Origin: Hemicordylus capensis
Lineage: Eukaryota; Chordata; Lepidosauria; Squamata; Cordylidae
Length of the DNA stretch: 64,000 nucleotides
Assembly: GCF_027244095.1 (NCBI RefSeq)
Contig: NC_069659.1
Location: 334,193,250 to 334,257,249 of the forward strand
Direction of reading: 5' to 3'
Shown: positions 22,816 to 33,310 of the stretch, one piece after another
How positions within the stretch are numbered: position 1 is the first letter of the stretch
How the letters are laid out: each line of letters begins with the position of its first letter
The notes under the pieces: generated by a model
The model's input: the letters and a program-made list of their open reading frames with translations, nothing else
Databases searched by the model: none
Told to the model about the DNA's origin: nothing
Program-made: the position numbers and the translations under genes

Positions 22816-23436
22816 AAGACATTATGAACTGTCATCTTCCCAGGCAACCATGGTTGCTCTTTAAAGATTCTCTAGTGGCCTCAGGGGAGATAACACACCC
22901 AGGGTCCACCCCCAGAAGTATGCTCCTGAGCAACCAGGGCCAGCTAACACCTCAGGTTTTGATTTCTACATGGCGGGACTTCTCACCCAGGCAGCTGGAC
23001 ATGCTGTGGCTCCTAGTGCTTTCTGGAGGCAATGGTGACTGATAAAGTTGTTCACCATTGTAAACTGGCCTGCCCTCAAACTTGTGTTTGTTTTTGTAGG
23101 CAGCTTGGCTAGTAACTTTTGTGAATTTATCTGCAAGGTTGAAATAGGACTTCTTTGCACGTCATTTGGTAGAGCACTGTAGGCTCTCAGTCCTAAGTAC
23201 TTTGACTGGGAAGGAAACCCCACTGATTTAGTCCGAGCATATTTCCATTTCAGTTTCCTTAGGATCACAGCCTCACAACAATGTACGTTGTGTATGAATC
23301 CTTAAATACTTGTGGTCGAAATGTATGGTTTGTTGCATCTGCAAAGTATTGGGGTAGGATTGATCATGAGAGTCCTAGCAGCATGAGGCCACTCCATTGG
23401 CAATGGAGAAGACTTTAAACCTAGCACCAAAGAAGC
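22816..23436. other. Unassigned intergenic sequence
   Basis: No gene or repeat recognised with confidence. Confidence 0.45.
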
Positions 23437-23971
23437 GAGTCGCCGAGGCGATTCTCACAAGCAGCAGAAACTGGGCTAAGGGAGCCGAGCCCAGCCTGGT
23501 TTCTGCTGCTCGTGTGCAGCAACGGGAGCCGTGCAGCTCCCGGTGGTAGCTTGGCAACAAGCCTGCTTTCAAAGCTTGCCGCTTAATCCCCATTTTGGGC
23601 ATGAACATGCCCAAAAAACAGGTTTACGAATTGTGTGTCTGCCACCGCTGCTTGCAGCTGCGGCGGGCACACACGGGGAGGGGAGGAGAGGGGAGGGGGA
23701 TCCCAAGAATGCACCGTACACCCACGCGGTGCATTACTGGAGCTCCGGGGGTGGGGCGCCACACGGTGGTGCTTCCCTTCACCCGACCCCCGGAGCTGCC
23801 GGGCGAGCTGCAACCGACCTTGGGAGCACCAGAGCCAAGCCGCTGCTCGTCTGGGCAGGCGATCCACCCGCCTGAGGAGGGATGCGTGATTGTCTGCGGG
23901 GAGAGGTCAAGCCCACTCTCCCCACAGAACCCCTTGCGGCTCTGCACACTGACTATGTGTAGAGCCCTACC
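23437..23971 (-). mobile_element. Serial-hairpin MITE, copy E (antisense)
   Basis: Left end GAGGCGATTCTCACAAGC; right part in reverse matches the left part of copy A, including GGGGAGAGTGGGCTTGACCT. It carries a hairpin GGGCTAAG at 23472-23500 and a dyad around 23590-23618 (TTTGGGCATG with CATGCCCAAA). Longest copy of the family; it has diverged in the centre. Ends approximate. Confidence 0.65.
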
Positions 23972-24850
23972 GAGTCTTTCCCCTGGCAAGGGATCCCATA
24001 GCTCTGGAGGTGGTAACCTTATCTAGAAATCCCCCACACTGTTGCTATAGTTCACAGTATCTGACTATTAAATTAACAAACTCGTTCATGTTATAAAGCC
24101 TTCTGTATAAGCCAGGCTGCACAGTGCACATTGCACAGCAGTATTAAATGTCTGTACAGATGGGGTGATAATTGGTGGCTGAATGATCAGTAAACAGAAA
24201 CGTGTGCAGAGAGCTAGATGGGATTTTGTGTAAATTGGCGTTGGCTTCCGTCCAAAAAGAAATAATTCCACTGAAAGAACCACAGGAGAAAAGGAGGAAA
24301 AAACAGTGTTCACTATTCAAATAAGGAATGTTTTTCCAAGTCTGAAATTTGCTTCTGACACCATTTTAATTAAGGCAGTCATACTTTAATGGGCTCTGGC
24401 TGACATCCTGACTAATGAAGCATCAGTGCCATGGGAGACGCAACAGGGTAGTGCCAGTGCTTCTGGAGAGTTCCAGACTAATGCTGCCCTGGTGCTAGTG
24501 TGTATATGTGGGGAGGGGAGCAATTTCAGTGACTCCCTCTTCCTCCGGAAGCCCTCTGAATCACCTGAAAATAAGTGCCCGGGGGCTGTGCAACCCTCAG
24601 GGACATATTTCAGGGAGCACAGAGCAGTTCTGGATGAAGTGGCGGTTGTCAAAATTTGCCCCCACCCTCTCTGAATGAGTGGTGGAGCTGAGTTAGTTGT
24701 GGCATGCTGTGGTTATGCTACACTGAATGCAAGCTCCAGATTTAGCACAACTAGCTAGTCCCACAACTTCTAGCTCAATGTCCTCCCATAAGAAATATGC
24801 TGTTCTGGATGTTGGTCACTGCCATTAGAAGGGGGAAACGTGTATATAAA
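23972..24850. other. Unassigned, with a relic of the CAGAGCAAGG-type MITE
   Basis: 24380-24680 shares the inner dyad of the element at 43704 (CCTCAGGGACATATTT with its inverted partner) but its ends are not clear. The rest is unassigned. Confidence 0.4.
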
Positions 24851-25085
24851 GAGCCCCTGGTGGTGCAGTGGTAAAACTGCCGCCCTGTAACCAGAAGGTT
24901 ACAAGTTCGATCCTGACCAGGGGCTCAAGGTTGACTCAGCCTTCCATCCTTCCGAGGTCGGTAAAATGAGTACCCAGAATGTTGGGGGCAATATGCTAAA
25001 ATCATTGTAAACCGCTTAGAGAGCTCCGGCTATAGAGCGGTATATAAATGTAAGTGCTATTGCTATATTGCTATTGCTATATAAA
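24851..25085 (+). mobile_element. tRNA-derived SINE with (TTGCTA)n tail
   Basis: Head GAGCCCCTGGTGGTGCAGTG (A-box-like) and GGTTACAAGTTCGATCCTGA (B box), body TCAGCCTTCCATCCTTCCGA, tail TTGTAAACCGCTTAGAGAGC and TATAGAGCGGTATATAAATG, ending in TATTGCTA repeats. A tRNA-type SINE distinct from the BovB-tailed family. Confidence 0.85.
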
Positions 25086-25149
25086 GGAAGTGCTATCACA
25101 TGATCTTCAAATCTTTTAAAAACAATTGAGGTTCATATAACCAAATCAT

Positions 25150-25385
25150 ATCATGGAAACTGGATAGCTTTGTTTTTCTGCTTTAGCTTGATTTGGAACT
25201 TGCACATGAGCAGTTTGTGATCTGTTCCACAATCAGCCCCCAGCCATGTTTTTGCTGTTATAACTGAGCTCTTCCACCTCCTTGTAACAATAATGTAATC
25301 AGTTTGATTTCTTTGTACTCCATCGGGTTATGTCCATGTGTATAGGCGCCACTTTGGTTGTTTGAAGAATATGTTAGCAATGAAG
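25150..25385 (-). mobile_element. BovB LINE endonuclease segment, inverted
   Basis: The minus strand reads TDYIIVTRRWKSSVITAKTW and GADCGTDHKLLMCKF, the end of the RTE/BovB endonuclease with its catalytic Asp-His. It lies head to head with the plus-strand BovB 3' segment that follows. Confidence 0.75.
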
Positions 25386-25930
25386 AATATGCCGCAGACT
25401 AGCACTTGGTAGGGTTGCAATGAAGGCCTTGGAAAGAATATTTAGATGCCATGACGTGTCTATATCTACAAAGATTAGAATAGTTCAGACAATGGTTTTT
25501 CCCATGACCCTCTATGGATGCGAAAGTTGGACTTTGAAGAAGCAAGATAGAAAATGTATTGACGCTTTTGAACTTGGGTGCTGGAAAAGACTTTTGAGGA
25601 TACCATGGACGGGCAGGAAAACAAACAAATGGATCATAGAACAAATCAAACCAGGATTTTCACTCAGTGCACAAATGACCAGGCCCAAACTGTCATACTC
25701 CGGACACATTATGCAAAGACCCAGCTCCCTTGAGAAGTCCATAATACTGGGGAAAGTTGAAGGAAAGAGAAGAGGACGGCCAGCAGCAAGGTGGATGGAC
25801 TCTATTACGACAGCAATGAATGCACGACTGAGAGACCTTAAAGGCCAAGTTAAAGACAGATCACCCTGGAGAGAATCTATCTATGTGGTTGCTAAAAGTC
25901 GACACCGACTTGACGGCACTTAGTAAATCA
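25386..25930 (+). mobile_element. BovB LINE ORF 3' end
   Basis: Open frame 25420-25923 encodes the C-terminal part of an RTE/BovB protein: KIRIVQTMVFPMTLYGCESW, DAFELGCWKRLLRIPWTGRK, GHIMQRPSSLEKSIILGKVE, GRRGRP-like KRRGRPAARWMDSI, ending KSRHRLDGT. The 3' end GTCGACACCGACTTGACGGC is shared with the BovB-tailed SINEs in this window. The remaining frame is open for 167 residues, so the copy is not very old. Confidence 0.88.
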
Positions 25931-25944
25931 GTGAATCACCAAAA

Positions 25945-26270
25945 ACATGGTAGGACAAGTGTCCCACCCAGGTTTGGGAGCTGTGCACACTCCCAATTTT
26001 GAGTGGTGTGGGAGCAAACAGCTAAATAGGAGGGGGAAGTGATTGTGTGGGAGACAGGAACTGGGTGAGACAGCAATGTCCTACCCAGCTTTCATACTCG
26101 GCATTTGACCAAAGTAGGAGGAAGGTCAGAATTTGACCAAAGAAGTAGGCCTACCCAGCTCCTGTCTCCCACACAATCACTTCTCCCACCTCCTGAAAAT
26201 TGGGAACATGCACAGCTCCCAACGCTGGGTAGGACACTTATCCTACCTAGTTTTCAGTTGTGTTAACAGC
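25945..26270. mobile_element. Fold-back MITE
   Basis: Two arms pair over most of the length: GGTTTGGGAGCTGTGCACAC and GTGATTGTGTGGGAGACAGG on the left against CCTGTCTCCCACACAATCAC and ACAGCTCCCAACGCTGGGTA on the right. Related in sequence to 44015-44253 and 34912-35010. Ends approximate. Confidence 0.7.
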
Positions 26271-27429
26271 CTCCCCGTCCATCACCAGCTAAAGCAAGCA
26301 TAGCCTATGAAAGGTGAAGTTTAGGTGGAGTAATGCACTCTTTCCAGCTGTGCCATTCATAACAGCACTAACATGCATATCTGCTCAGCTTTCTGTTTTC
26401 AGCAGCTGGAAATATTTCTATTTAACATAGAGCATTTTAGCTCCTTTTATATTCCAGGATTCAGCTAAGACTCAATGATAGCATTTAAATTCTAATAAAA
26501 ATGTAAGCATGCATTTTCAGTTGATGTGGCAGGCACATTTATTTTCATTCTCATTTTTAAAATAGTTGATGATGACAGAGAAAATAATGAATAATTCTAA
26601 AATTGAGTCAACAAAAAATATTGAATTTCTTCTGGAAAACTGCTTGAAGTCAAATTATATACCATGCATATTAAGGGAGATGTTTTATCTTGCTGTATTT
26701 CAGCTGCTTTGAGTGTTTGGTTCTTGACATTCTGTAACCATTTCAATTGTAAAATACAGTCTATCTATTTATGCATCGTAAACAAATGTACCCATTCAGA
26801 ACTGAAGCCCTTCTGAAGGTCCTTGAACCACTAGAAAATCATCATCTCACTCTACAGTTCTGGCTGCCTATCTTGAATTGGTATGTGAGGAATCAGCCTT
26901 CATTGCCTTTTTCCTCCACTTTTCCACCCACCTAAAGAAAACCTGTCTCACACTGCACAACAAAATGTGGACAGAAGAGCTCTGCCCTCACAGAGAGGCT
27001 GGAGATTAACTCTAGCAAAGGCAGCCCTCAGGGACATATTTCTGGAAATGAAAGAGTCTTGCTAAGGGAGAGAAGTGGAAATCATGTCCCCATCCCCTAC
27101 ACGCAAATTGGACCGCAGAACAAGCCTTCTTTGAAGTTACTTACCTTAGCTGGTATAGGATCTCCACCACCACCATTTATATCCTGACTTCTTTGACTGG
27201 GGCACAGATCTAGTCTCCCAATTCCTTTGTAGTATTATTCTTCCTGTTTTTAGCCCCACCCACCCCAAACTCTCACACTTGGCCTTCCTTCATGCCACAA
27301 CTTGTATTTGCTATGTATGGGATTTCCCCTATTCTCCTTCTGCAACCATAGTCATGTTGAATCCTTGGCCTCCTTAACACAATCTTCCCTTCCTAATACC
27401 TATGCTGCCCTATCTCTGGGCTGTGAAAT
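26271..27429. other. Unassigned intergenic sequence
   Basis: No gene recognised. AT-rich, no clear repeat. Confidence 0.45.
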
Positions 27430-27717
27430 GGGATGTGGTGATGACCACTAGGTAGGATCTTTAAAAAGGGCTTAGACAAATTCATGCAAGACAGGTCTAT
27501 CAATGACTACTAATCTGGTGGCTATAGGCCACCTACAGCCTCAGAGGCAAGATGCCGCTAAATATCAGTTGCAGGGGAACAACAGCGGGAGAGAGGGCAT
27601 GCCCTCAGCTCTTGCCTGTGGGCTTCCTAGAGGCATCTGGTGGGCCACTGTATGAAACAGGATGTTGGACTAGATAAGGCCTTGGGCCTGATCCAGCAGG
27701 GCTGTTCTTATGTTCTA
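27430..27717 (+). mobile_element. CR1 LINE 3' end
   Basis: Matches the 3' 280 bp of the CR1 at 7602-11131: GGCTTAGACAAATTCATG, CAGGTCTATCAATGACTACT, GGGCCTGATCCAGCAGGGCT, ending TTCTTATGTTCTAG. A short 5'-truncated insertion. Confidence 0.85.
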
Positions 27718-28425
27718 GAAGGGGTTTTCCCTTCACTCCAGTGGTACATTCTTGAGCCCTTATACCCCTCAGACCCTTCTTTCTAATCTGTATACTTATG
27801 GTCCCTTCCTCCACAAGCAAATTGATCTTCCATTGTCCTAGATAGCAGGTGTATACATTTTCAACATTTTATAACTGACACCTTCTTCCTCATTAGTTAG
27901 GACATTCATAAACATCTTGGAATATCATTTTTGTTGAAGAGGCTCAAGAAAACCTCAAATAAGTGCTACAAGGGCCTCAGAAGCCTGCAGAACATGGTAT
28001 GGGAAGAAAGACTGAGAGCAGGTTTGTTTGGAGAAGAGAACACAATGAAGGATTGAGTAATAGTCTTAAAATACATGAAGAACTGATTTCAGAACAGGGG
28101 TCAGTTGCCCCCTGTCCATCATTGAGAAGACAAGCCATAAATAGGCTCAAAATGGAAAATATGCAGGTTGAAAATTAGTTTCTTCCCTAGTCAAAAATCC
28201 ATTTGAATCCAATCTGCTTGATACTAGAGCAAAGTTGGCGGGGGGGGGGGCGGTTGGGATTGGGATCTTGATGGTTCATTAAATAATTAGAGCTTATTCA
28301 ACAATTACCACCTTGGCAAACTTTTGTTTCAGTATCAAGCAGATTGGGTTGAAATGATCCATATCTGTACGTTTCTGACAATAAACAGACAAATTGAATA
28401 TTTGCAGGCATGGCTTAACTGTGAT
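27718..28425. other. Unassigned flank downstream of GOLIM4
   Basis: No gene recognised; G run at 28241-28252. Confidence 0.4.
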
Positions 28426-28431
28426 TTTATT
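28426..28431 (-). promoter_or_regulatory. Candidate distal GOLIM4 poly(A) signal
   Basis: AATAAA on the minus strand. Another lies at 28531-28536 and the first one met downstream of the stop codon is at 30879-30884. I cannot tell which is used. Confidence 0.3.
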
Positions 28432-29342
28432 CATTTACTCCCTGGAAATACACAGCTGCAGAAGGTTATCAGAAAAATAGCAAGAAAAAACAAACAATGA
28501 GCACAATAGTTGTTACTTTGGATTCTACCTTTTATTGATGACTCCCAAATATGCCTCAAAATAATTAAATACTGACCATATGGCATTAAAAATGCACACA
28601 AATGTATCAAAATATTTGTATTCCAATGATTATGTACATATTATACACTTTACAGTTATATATGTATACAGGGATATCTTTTCCCACACATACATAAAGA
28701 TAAATCCTATTTGTGGTAACCCAAATCTACACTGACCCACGCAATCCTATGAAACGTTAACAGTAGGTTACTTTTTTAAAAAGCTATTAAAAAGAGAGAA
28801 TCCAAAACATCTACAAAAGCAAATTATCATCAGGTTAGTAGAAAATGAATTATATTACAGTCATATAAAAATTAAAATAGAAATCTTTTGTTATGAAATC
28901 AAACTTTTTTTTTTAAATAAAAGAAGTGGGAAAACAGGAGATGGGATATTTTCTATCACTGAATGGAAAATCATTGAGACTCTTGCTTGTAAGCATGTCA
29001 CCTCTGTTGAAATGGAATGGAATTATCTACCTGAGGAGAAAGAGGAAGAAGGCCTTGAGCCCCTGAGAGAAGGTCTGGAAGATTCCGTAGCTGGTCTGCA
29101 CATGTGACAATGTGGATACAAAGGCACCACACTTCCGAACTCTAGCTAAGCCTTTCCCTTATTGATCCATCTGCCACAGAAGTTCTATTCATCTAGTACT
29201 GAACCTCTGCTAACTGCAGAAGATTCTGGGATGCACTTTCAGTTCATATGGGATGCTAGCAAGGCCTGCTGGGCTTAGCAGTCACCCCACACAAACTGTA
29301 GGCCAATTCTCAGCGTCAAAATCAAAATCACTTCCACACAAT

Positions 29343-29807
29343 GAGGCAGTTCCTACGATGAGTGGGAGCCGCCTGGAGAGGGTTGGTGGGGAGAGGGTGC
29401 TTAGCCCACTCTCCCCGCAGATGACCCAGCAGTCTGCTCCGGGCGGCTGAACTGGCCACCCACACGACTGCCGGCTCCGTTATGGAGCCGGCAGGGGCTC
29501 GGGGGTCTCTCCAGCATGCCCTGCGTAAGCACACAGGGCATGCTGGAGAGACCCCCGAGCCAGGAGGCTGCTTTTAAGCCTCCTGGTTGGGGGTCTACTC
29601 GTGAGTTGCCACGGTGCCGCAGCAACTCACAATTGGAGAGCCCGGGTTAGCTTGCTCTGCTAACTTGGGCTTAGGGGAGGGTTATTTAAGCGAGTGACCC
29701 GCTTAAGAATCACCAGGCTTGCAGTCAAGCCCGGTGGTTCTCAAGATGGGAGAACATCAGGCTAGCCTCTGCTAGCCCAATTTTTCTCCCATCATGTGAA
29801 CAGCCTC
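29343..29807 (+). mobile_element. Serial-hairpin MITE, copy D
   Basis: Ends GAGGCAGTTCCTACGATG and, inward from the right, GAGGCTGTTCACATGATG, with ACAAT directly repeated at 29338-29342 and 29808-29812. Interior hairpins as in copy A: GGGGGTCTC flanks with GAGACCCCC at 29498-29555, CCCGGTGGTT-type arm near 29700-29740, and the terminal GGCTAGCCTCTGCTAGCC. Confidence 0.75.
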
Positions 29808-30173
29808 ACAATATCCCAACTTTCTCTAACTGTGAATGCCCATGGATATAAATGTTGCAACCCAGAAGCAAAGCCTGTGAATGTGGCAGCCTGGAAGAGT
29901 CCATTATGATCCCAGAGATCACTTCCAGGTTGTTGTGGCAGTACCTGAGGACACTCCAAGCCACACATTATGTCATCCATGCAAATTGCAAGCCATGCAG
30001 ATATGCATACTTGAGGACAACCCTGCCATCCACAGGGCACAGTTTGAAAACCACTGCCATCAGAAAATGGAGGAAAGGAATGCATTAAAGCAACAGCACT
30101 AGGGTCATAACTTCTGGGCAGGCCATTTTGAACTCCTGCCCCATCCGCCTACTTCTCCTAACAATACTTTAGG

Positions 30174-30285
30174 GCAGGGGTGGCCAACCTGAGGCTCTCC
30201 AGCTGTCACTGGACTACAACTCCCATGGTTGGGAATGATGGGAGTTGCAGTCCAAGTCCAACAATAGCTGGAGATGCATGTTACC
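30174..30285. mobile_element. Short hAT-like MITE
   Basis: Begins CAGGGGTGGCCAACCTGAGG; inner palindrome ACTACAACTCCCATGG with its inverted partner GGGAGTTGCAGT. Resembles the elements at 42099 and 50333 internally. Target duplication not clear. Confidence 0.6.
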
Positions 30286-30289
30286 ATAT

Positions 30290-30545
30290 TTACCCAAATC
30301 CAATATGAGGTTCCCCCCAGTTCTTTCCTGTTAAATGGTGGGGGCGGGGGGGGGAGGTCATCTTGAATTCAGAGTCCTCTTTATTTGGGGTATTTTAACC
30401 TCTATCTTTTAAGTGATGTAAACTTGATAAAACACTGAAAAATACCCAAGGAATCTTCTGCTGCCGTGTCCAAATCATAGTGCAGAAACTGGATTTTAAG
30501 GCATCTTATACTCAGTCACTTTCTATTTGGGTAAATACAATAACT
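30290..30545. mobile_element. MITE with TATTTACCCAAAT ends
   Basis: Inverted ends CATATTTACCCAAATCCAAT and, inward from the right, TTGTATTTACCCAAATAGAA. No coding capacity; target duplication unclear. Confidence 0.6.
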
Positions 30546-31518
30546 TTCAAAAGAGAAATGTGCCAGTACCTTGGTCTTTGTGGCCTGTTAAGACTGTAGC
30601 GAAAGTTAATGGCAGCAGAAGTATTAAAGGCAATATTCTTGGTGATTTGGTTATTCTGGCACAGTAGGGTTGCTACCCTACAGTCACCGATACTCATTCT
30701 CTGGAACTATGAACGCTTGCTTGAAAATAAGATTACATTATCAAGGTGTTACTACAAATATCATAGATCACAGATACCTCTACTGGGCTTAGAGCCATTT
30801 TGTACCCAAAGTGATCTGCAACATACATCAGATACACTGATCTGGGTGAGTATTTACAGACCATATAACAGCAAATTATTTATTCCCATTCTAGCCTCCT
30901 TCTGCAACTAAACTGCTTTTGGGAAAAGGGGAGCATAACTTCTCTCATGTCACTGATTTCTAATCACAATGAAATAACTCTTCATATCAAATGACTTCTA
31001 CTACATACTCCTCCCAGTTTTCCTGGATCAACTGCATTTGTCTTTATGTGTTATGATGGGGGAACTTCCAAAAAAATAGACCAGACAGAACCAACATCTG
31101 AGAGCTAGTAGTTATGGGAATAAGCTGTGAACTGGGACATCTCTGGTTAAAAAACTCATGTCAGTCACCAATTTGTTGAAGGCCAGTGCAAATGTTGACA
31201 TTGCCTAGTCCTGAACGATGACAGCCCCCTCCATCTAGAGCATGAACTCCACACTGACCAGGATTTGAAGCTGGTTTCAACTCCTAGGTAGGAGAGAATG
31301 GTCGACATCAGTGCAGCCATTAAAAGTATGATTGAGGCTGCTGATGAAAGGACCGGAGTGGACAGACAGGAAATTCACATGCAAAGGCTTGTACTGGCCC
31401 GCTGGGTAGCCTTAGGCATGGCTCCTTCTTTCAACATCAGCCTGTCTCCTTTTGTAATATGGGACTATGTTAATATACAGGTCTATGTTACAAGGTGGTT
31501 TTAAGGATTACTGAAATA
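30546..31518. other. Unassigned
   Basis: No gene recognised. A short plus frame at 31298-31504 has no known domain. Confidence 0.4.
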
Positions 31519-31745
31519 GTACCTGAAGAGTTGCTGGTTCGAATCCCCGCTGGTATGTTTCTCAGACTATGGGAAACACCTATGTCAACAAGGAGCGATA
31601 CAGGAAGATGCTGAAAGGCATCATCTCATACTGCGCGGGAGGAGGCAATGATAAACCCCTCCTGTATTCTACCAAAGAGAACCACATGGCTTCATGGTTG
31701 CCAGGAGTCGACACTGACTCAATGGCACAACTTTACCTTTACTTT
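31519..31745 (+). mobile_element. tRNA-derived SINE with BovB-like end
   Basis: Begins within the B-box (GGTTCGAATCCCCGCTGGTA), body AGATGCTGAAAGGCATCATC, end GGAGTCGACACTGACTCAAT. Head truncated. Confidence 0.8.
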
Positions 31746-31945
31746 ACTGTGTAGCACTTCTAGCCTTTAAGAAAAACACTATATAGGTGGATTTTTTAAA
31801 CCGTCTTTTGAGAGTTCTGTAGTAATAGAAACATTGGCTGACATGATATGCAAGGCAACCTGGTCAGTTCTGAACCACCCGTGCCACTGTGGGCATCTAA
31901 AGCAATGCCCATGATGTTGCAGAACAGGGTTCATCCACTACTATG
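31746..31945. other. Unassigned
   Basis: Nothing recognised. Confidence 0.4.
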
Positions 31946-32358
31946 AGGCGATTCTCACGACCGCAGGAAAGTGGGCTAAGGGAGCCTAGCCTGCTTTCCT
32001 GTGGCCGTGTGCTGCAACGGGAGCCTAGCCCGCTTTCCGCAGTAAACCACAGTAAGTACCCCTCCCCTTAAATGAGGTGAGCAGAGTGAGTGCTCCACTA
32101 ACCCTGTTCGTCTGATCGTGAGACACCGCAGTGTGGCTCCGTGCCATGATGACTCATGAGGAGACCCCCAACTGGGAGGTTAACACAAGCCTCCCAGCCT
32201 CGGGGGTCTCCCCAGGAAGATCTCCACCACCCCTACCAGCTCCATAATGGAGCTGATAGTCATGTGGGCGGCCAATCCGGCCACCCAGGCGACGGCTCTC
32301 TGCTCGTCTGCGGGGAGAGCGGACTAAGCCCACTCTCCCTGCAGAACCCGGTAAGGCT
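31946..32358 (-). mobile_element. Serial-hairpin MITE, copy B (antisense)
   Basis: Left end GAGGCGATTCTCACGACC. Contains the antisense core AGCCTCCCAGCCTCGGGGGT and CTGCGGGGAGAGCGGACTAA. The right end has lost the outer 30 or so bases relative to copy A. Confidence 0.68.
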
Positions 32359-32903
32359 CGCCAGATTGCTTGTTTGGAGAGCTTCTATGAAAAATTGTGC
32401 AACTGCCCAATGGCCTTAGTGCCATGGAAGTGTGATGGTGCAATTTTAAGTAGCAGTGGACGAGCTCCGATCTGCAACGCTGCGGGTGTTGCTTTAGAAA
32501 CCAGTGGGCTGGGTGGCTCAGTTAACAGCTGCGTTGCCTTGCGTATCATGTCAGCCAATGTATCTGTGACTTCAGGATTTGTGTGGTTGTTTGATTGGTG
32601 GCAAGCACACCAAATCGGAAATGGGGTGCATTCACTTGGGAACGCATATTATCTTCTGAACAGGAGGAGCAGACAAAATAAAGGGTAAGGCACCAGATTA
32701 GACAGGCCCACAATACAGACTGCATATGGAGTATCTGAGATTAGGGTATCACATTTCACCCAGCCCTTCCTCAAACACCCAAGTTCAGGCACTAGGGGTC
32801 CCCCCACACCCTCTGCTACAATGCATCAGACAGTAAAGGCTGTACACTGGTTGGATGTTTAAAATGATACCCAAACTGCTTAAAAGACCCATTATAAAAA
32901 TCA

Positions 32904-32906
<3 letters not shown>
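32359..32906. other. Unassigned
   Basis: A plus frame at 32374-32688 has no recognisable domain. Lies within the presumed GOLIM4 3' UTR or flank. Confidence 0.4.

Positions 32907-32942
<36 letters not shown>
32907..32942. repeat. (GT)n microsatellite
   Basis: Eighteen GT units. Confidence 0.98.
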
Positions 32943-32949
<7 letters not shown>

Positions 32950-33151
32950 AAATTCATCTTGTACTGTATTTGCCTTTTGTCACAGACAATCTTGTATCAA
33001 AGGAGGATCTTATATATCGCATTCATATAAATGAGCAAGTGCATCCAGTAGAAAAATGGTTTTAAAAATTATATATATGTATATGGAAATTCTGTCCTTC
33101 ACTAGCATCTACACAATATGGTTTTTTCTTTCTTTTTCCGCAAGCCAAGAA

Positions 33152-33310
33152 CTACATTTCCCCTCGTCGATGGGCTTTTGCTGCGACTGCACCACCTTCC
33201 TCCTCCTCCTCTTCCTCCTCCTCGTAGTTTTCATCATGACCTTCTTTCTGATTGTTTTCTTCTTGGATTTCTTGCTCTTGATCTGCACCTTCACTCATTT
33301 TCTCTTCAGC
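33152..33310 (-). CDS. GOLIM4: GOLIM4 terminal coding exon
   Basis: Fifty-two codons plus TAG (33152-33154). Begins AEEKMSEGADQEQEIQ after acceptor CCTTTCAG, then ENNQKEGHDENYE, a run of nine Glu, GGAVAAKAHRRGEM. The acidic run followed by a basic/polar C-terminus matches the human end. A second AG eight bases inside is a weak alternative acceptor. Confidence 0.95.
   Translation of the reverse strand, partial: AEEKMSEGADQEQEIQEENNQKEGHDENYEEEEEEEEEGGAVAAKAHRRGEM

Larger units (their letters stand above)
28432..33151 (-). other. GOLIM4: Possible GOLIM4 3' UTR and flank
   Basis: The stretch downstream of the GOLIM4 stop codon. No AATAAA occurs on the transcribed strand in the first 2.2 kb after the stop, so the UTR is either long (to 30879 or about 28426) or uses a variant signal. 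It contains two serial-hairpin MITEs, two other MITEs and a SINE. 28430-28960 is AT-rich and UTR-like. Inferred, not shown. Confidence 0.35.

Noticed and set aside
23437-23971. GC-rich stretch as a CpG-island promoter
   Set aside because: It matches the serial-hairpin MITE family in antisense and no gene starts nearby.
24851-24930. A functional tRNA gene
   Set aside because: A and B boxes are present but the region continues into a SINE body with a (TTGCTA)n tail.
33109-33294. A Lys-rich minus-strand frame overlapping the last GOLIM4 exon
   Set aside because: It is the wrong frame of the GOLIM4 exon; the correct frame ends HRRGEM and matches the family.
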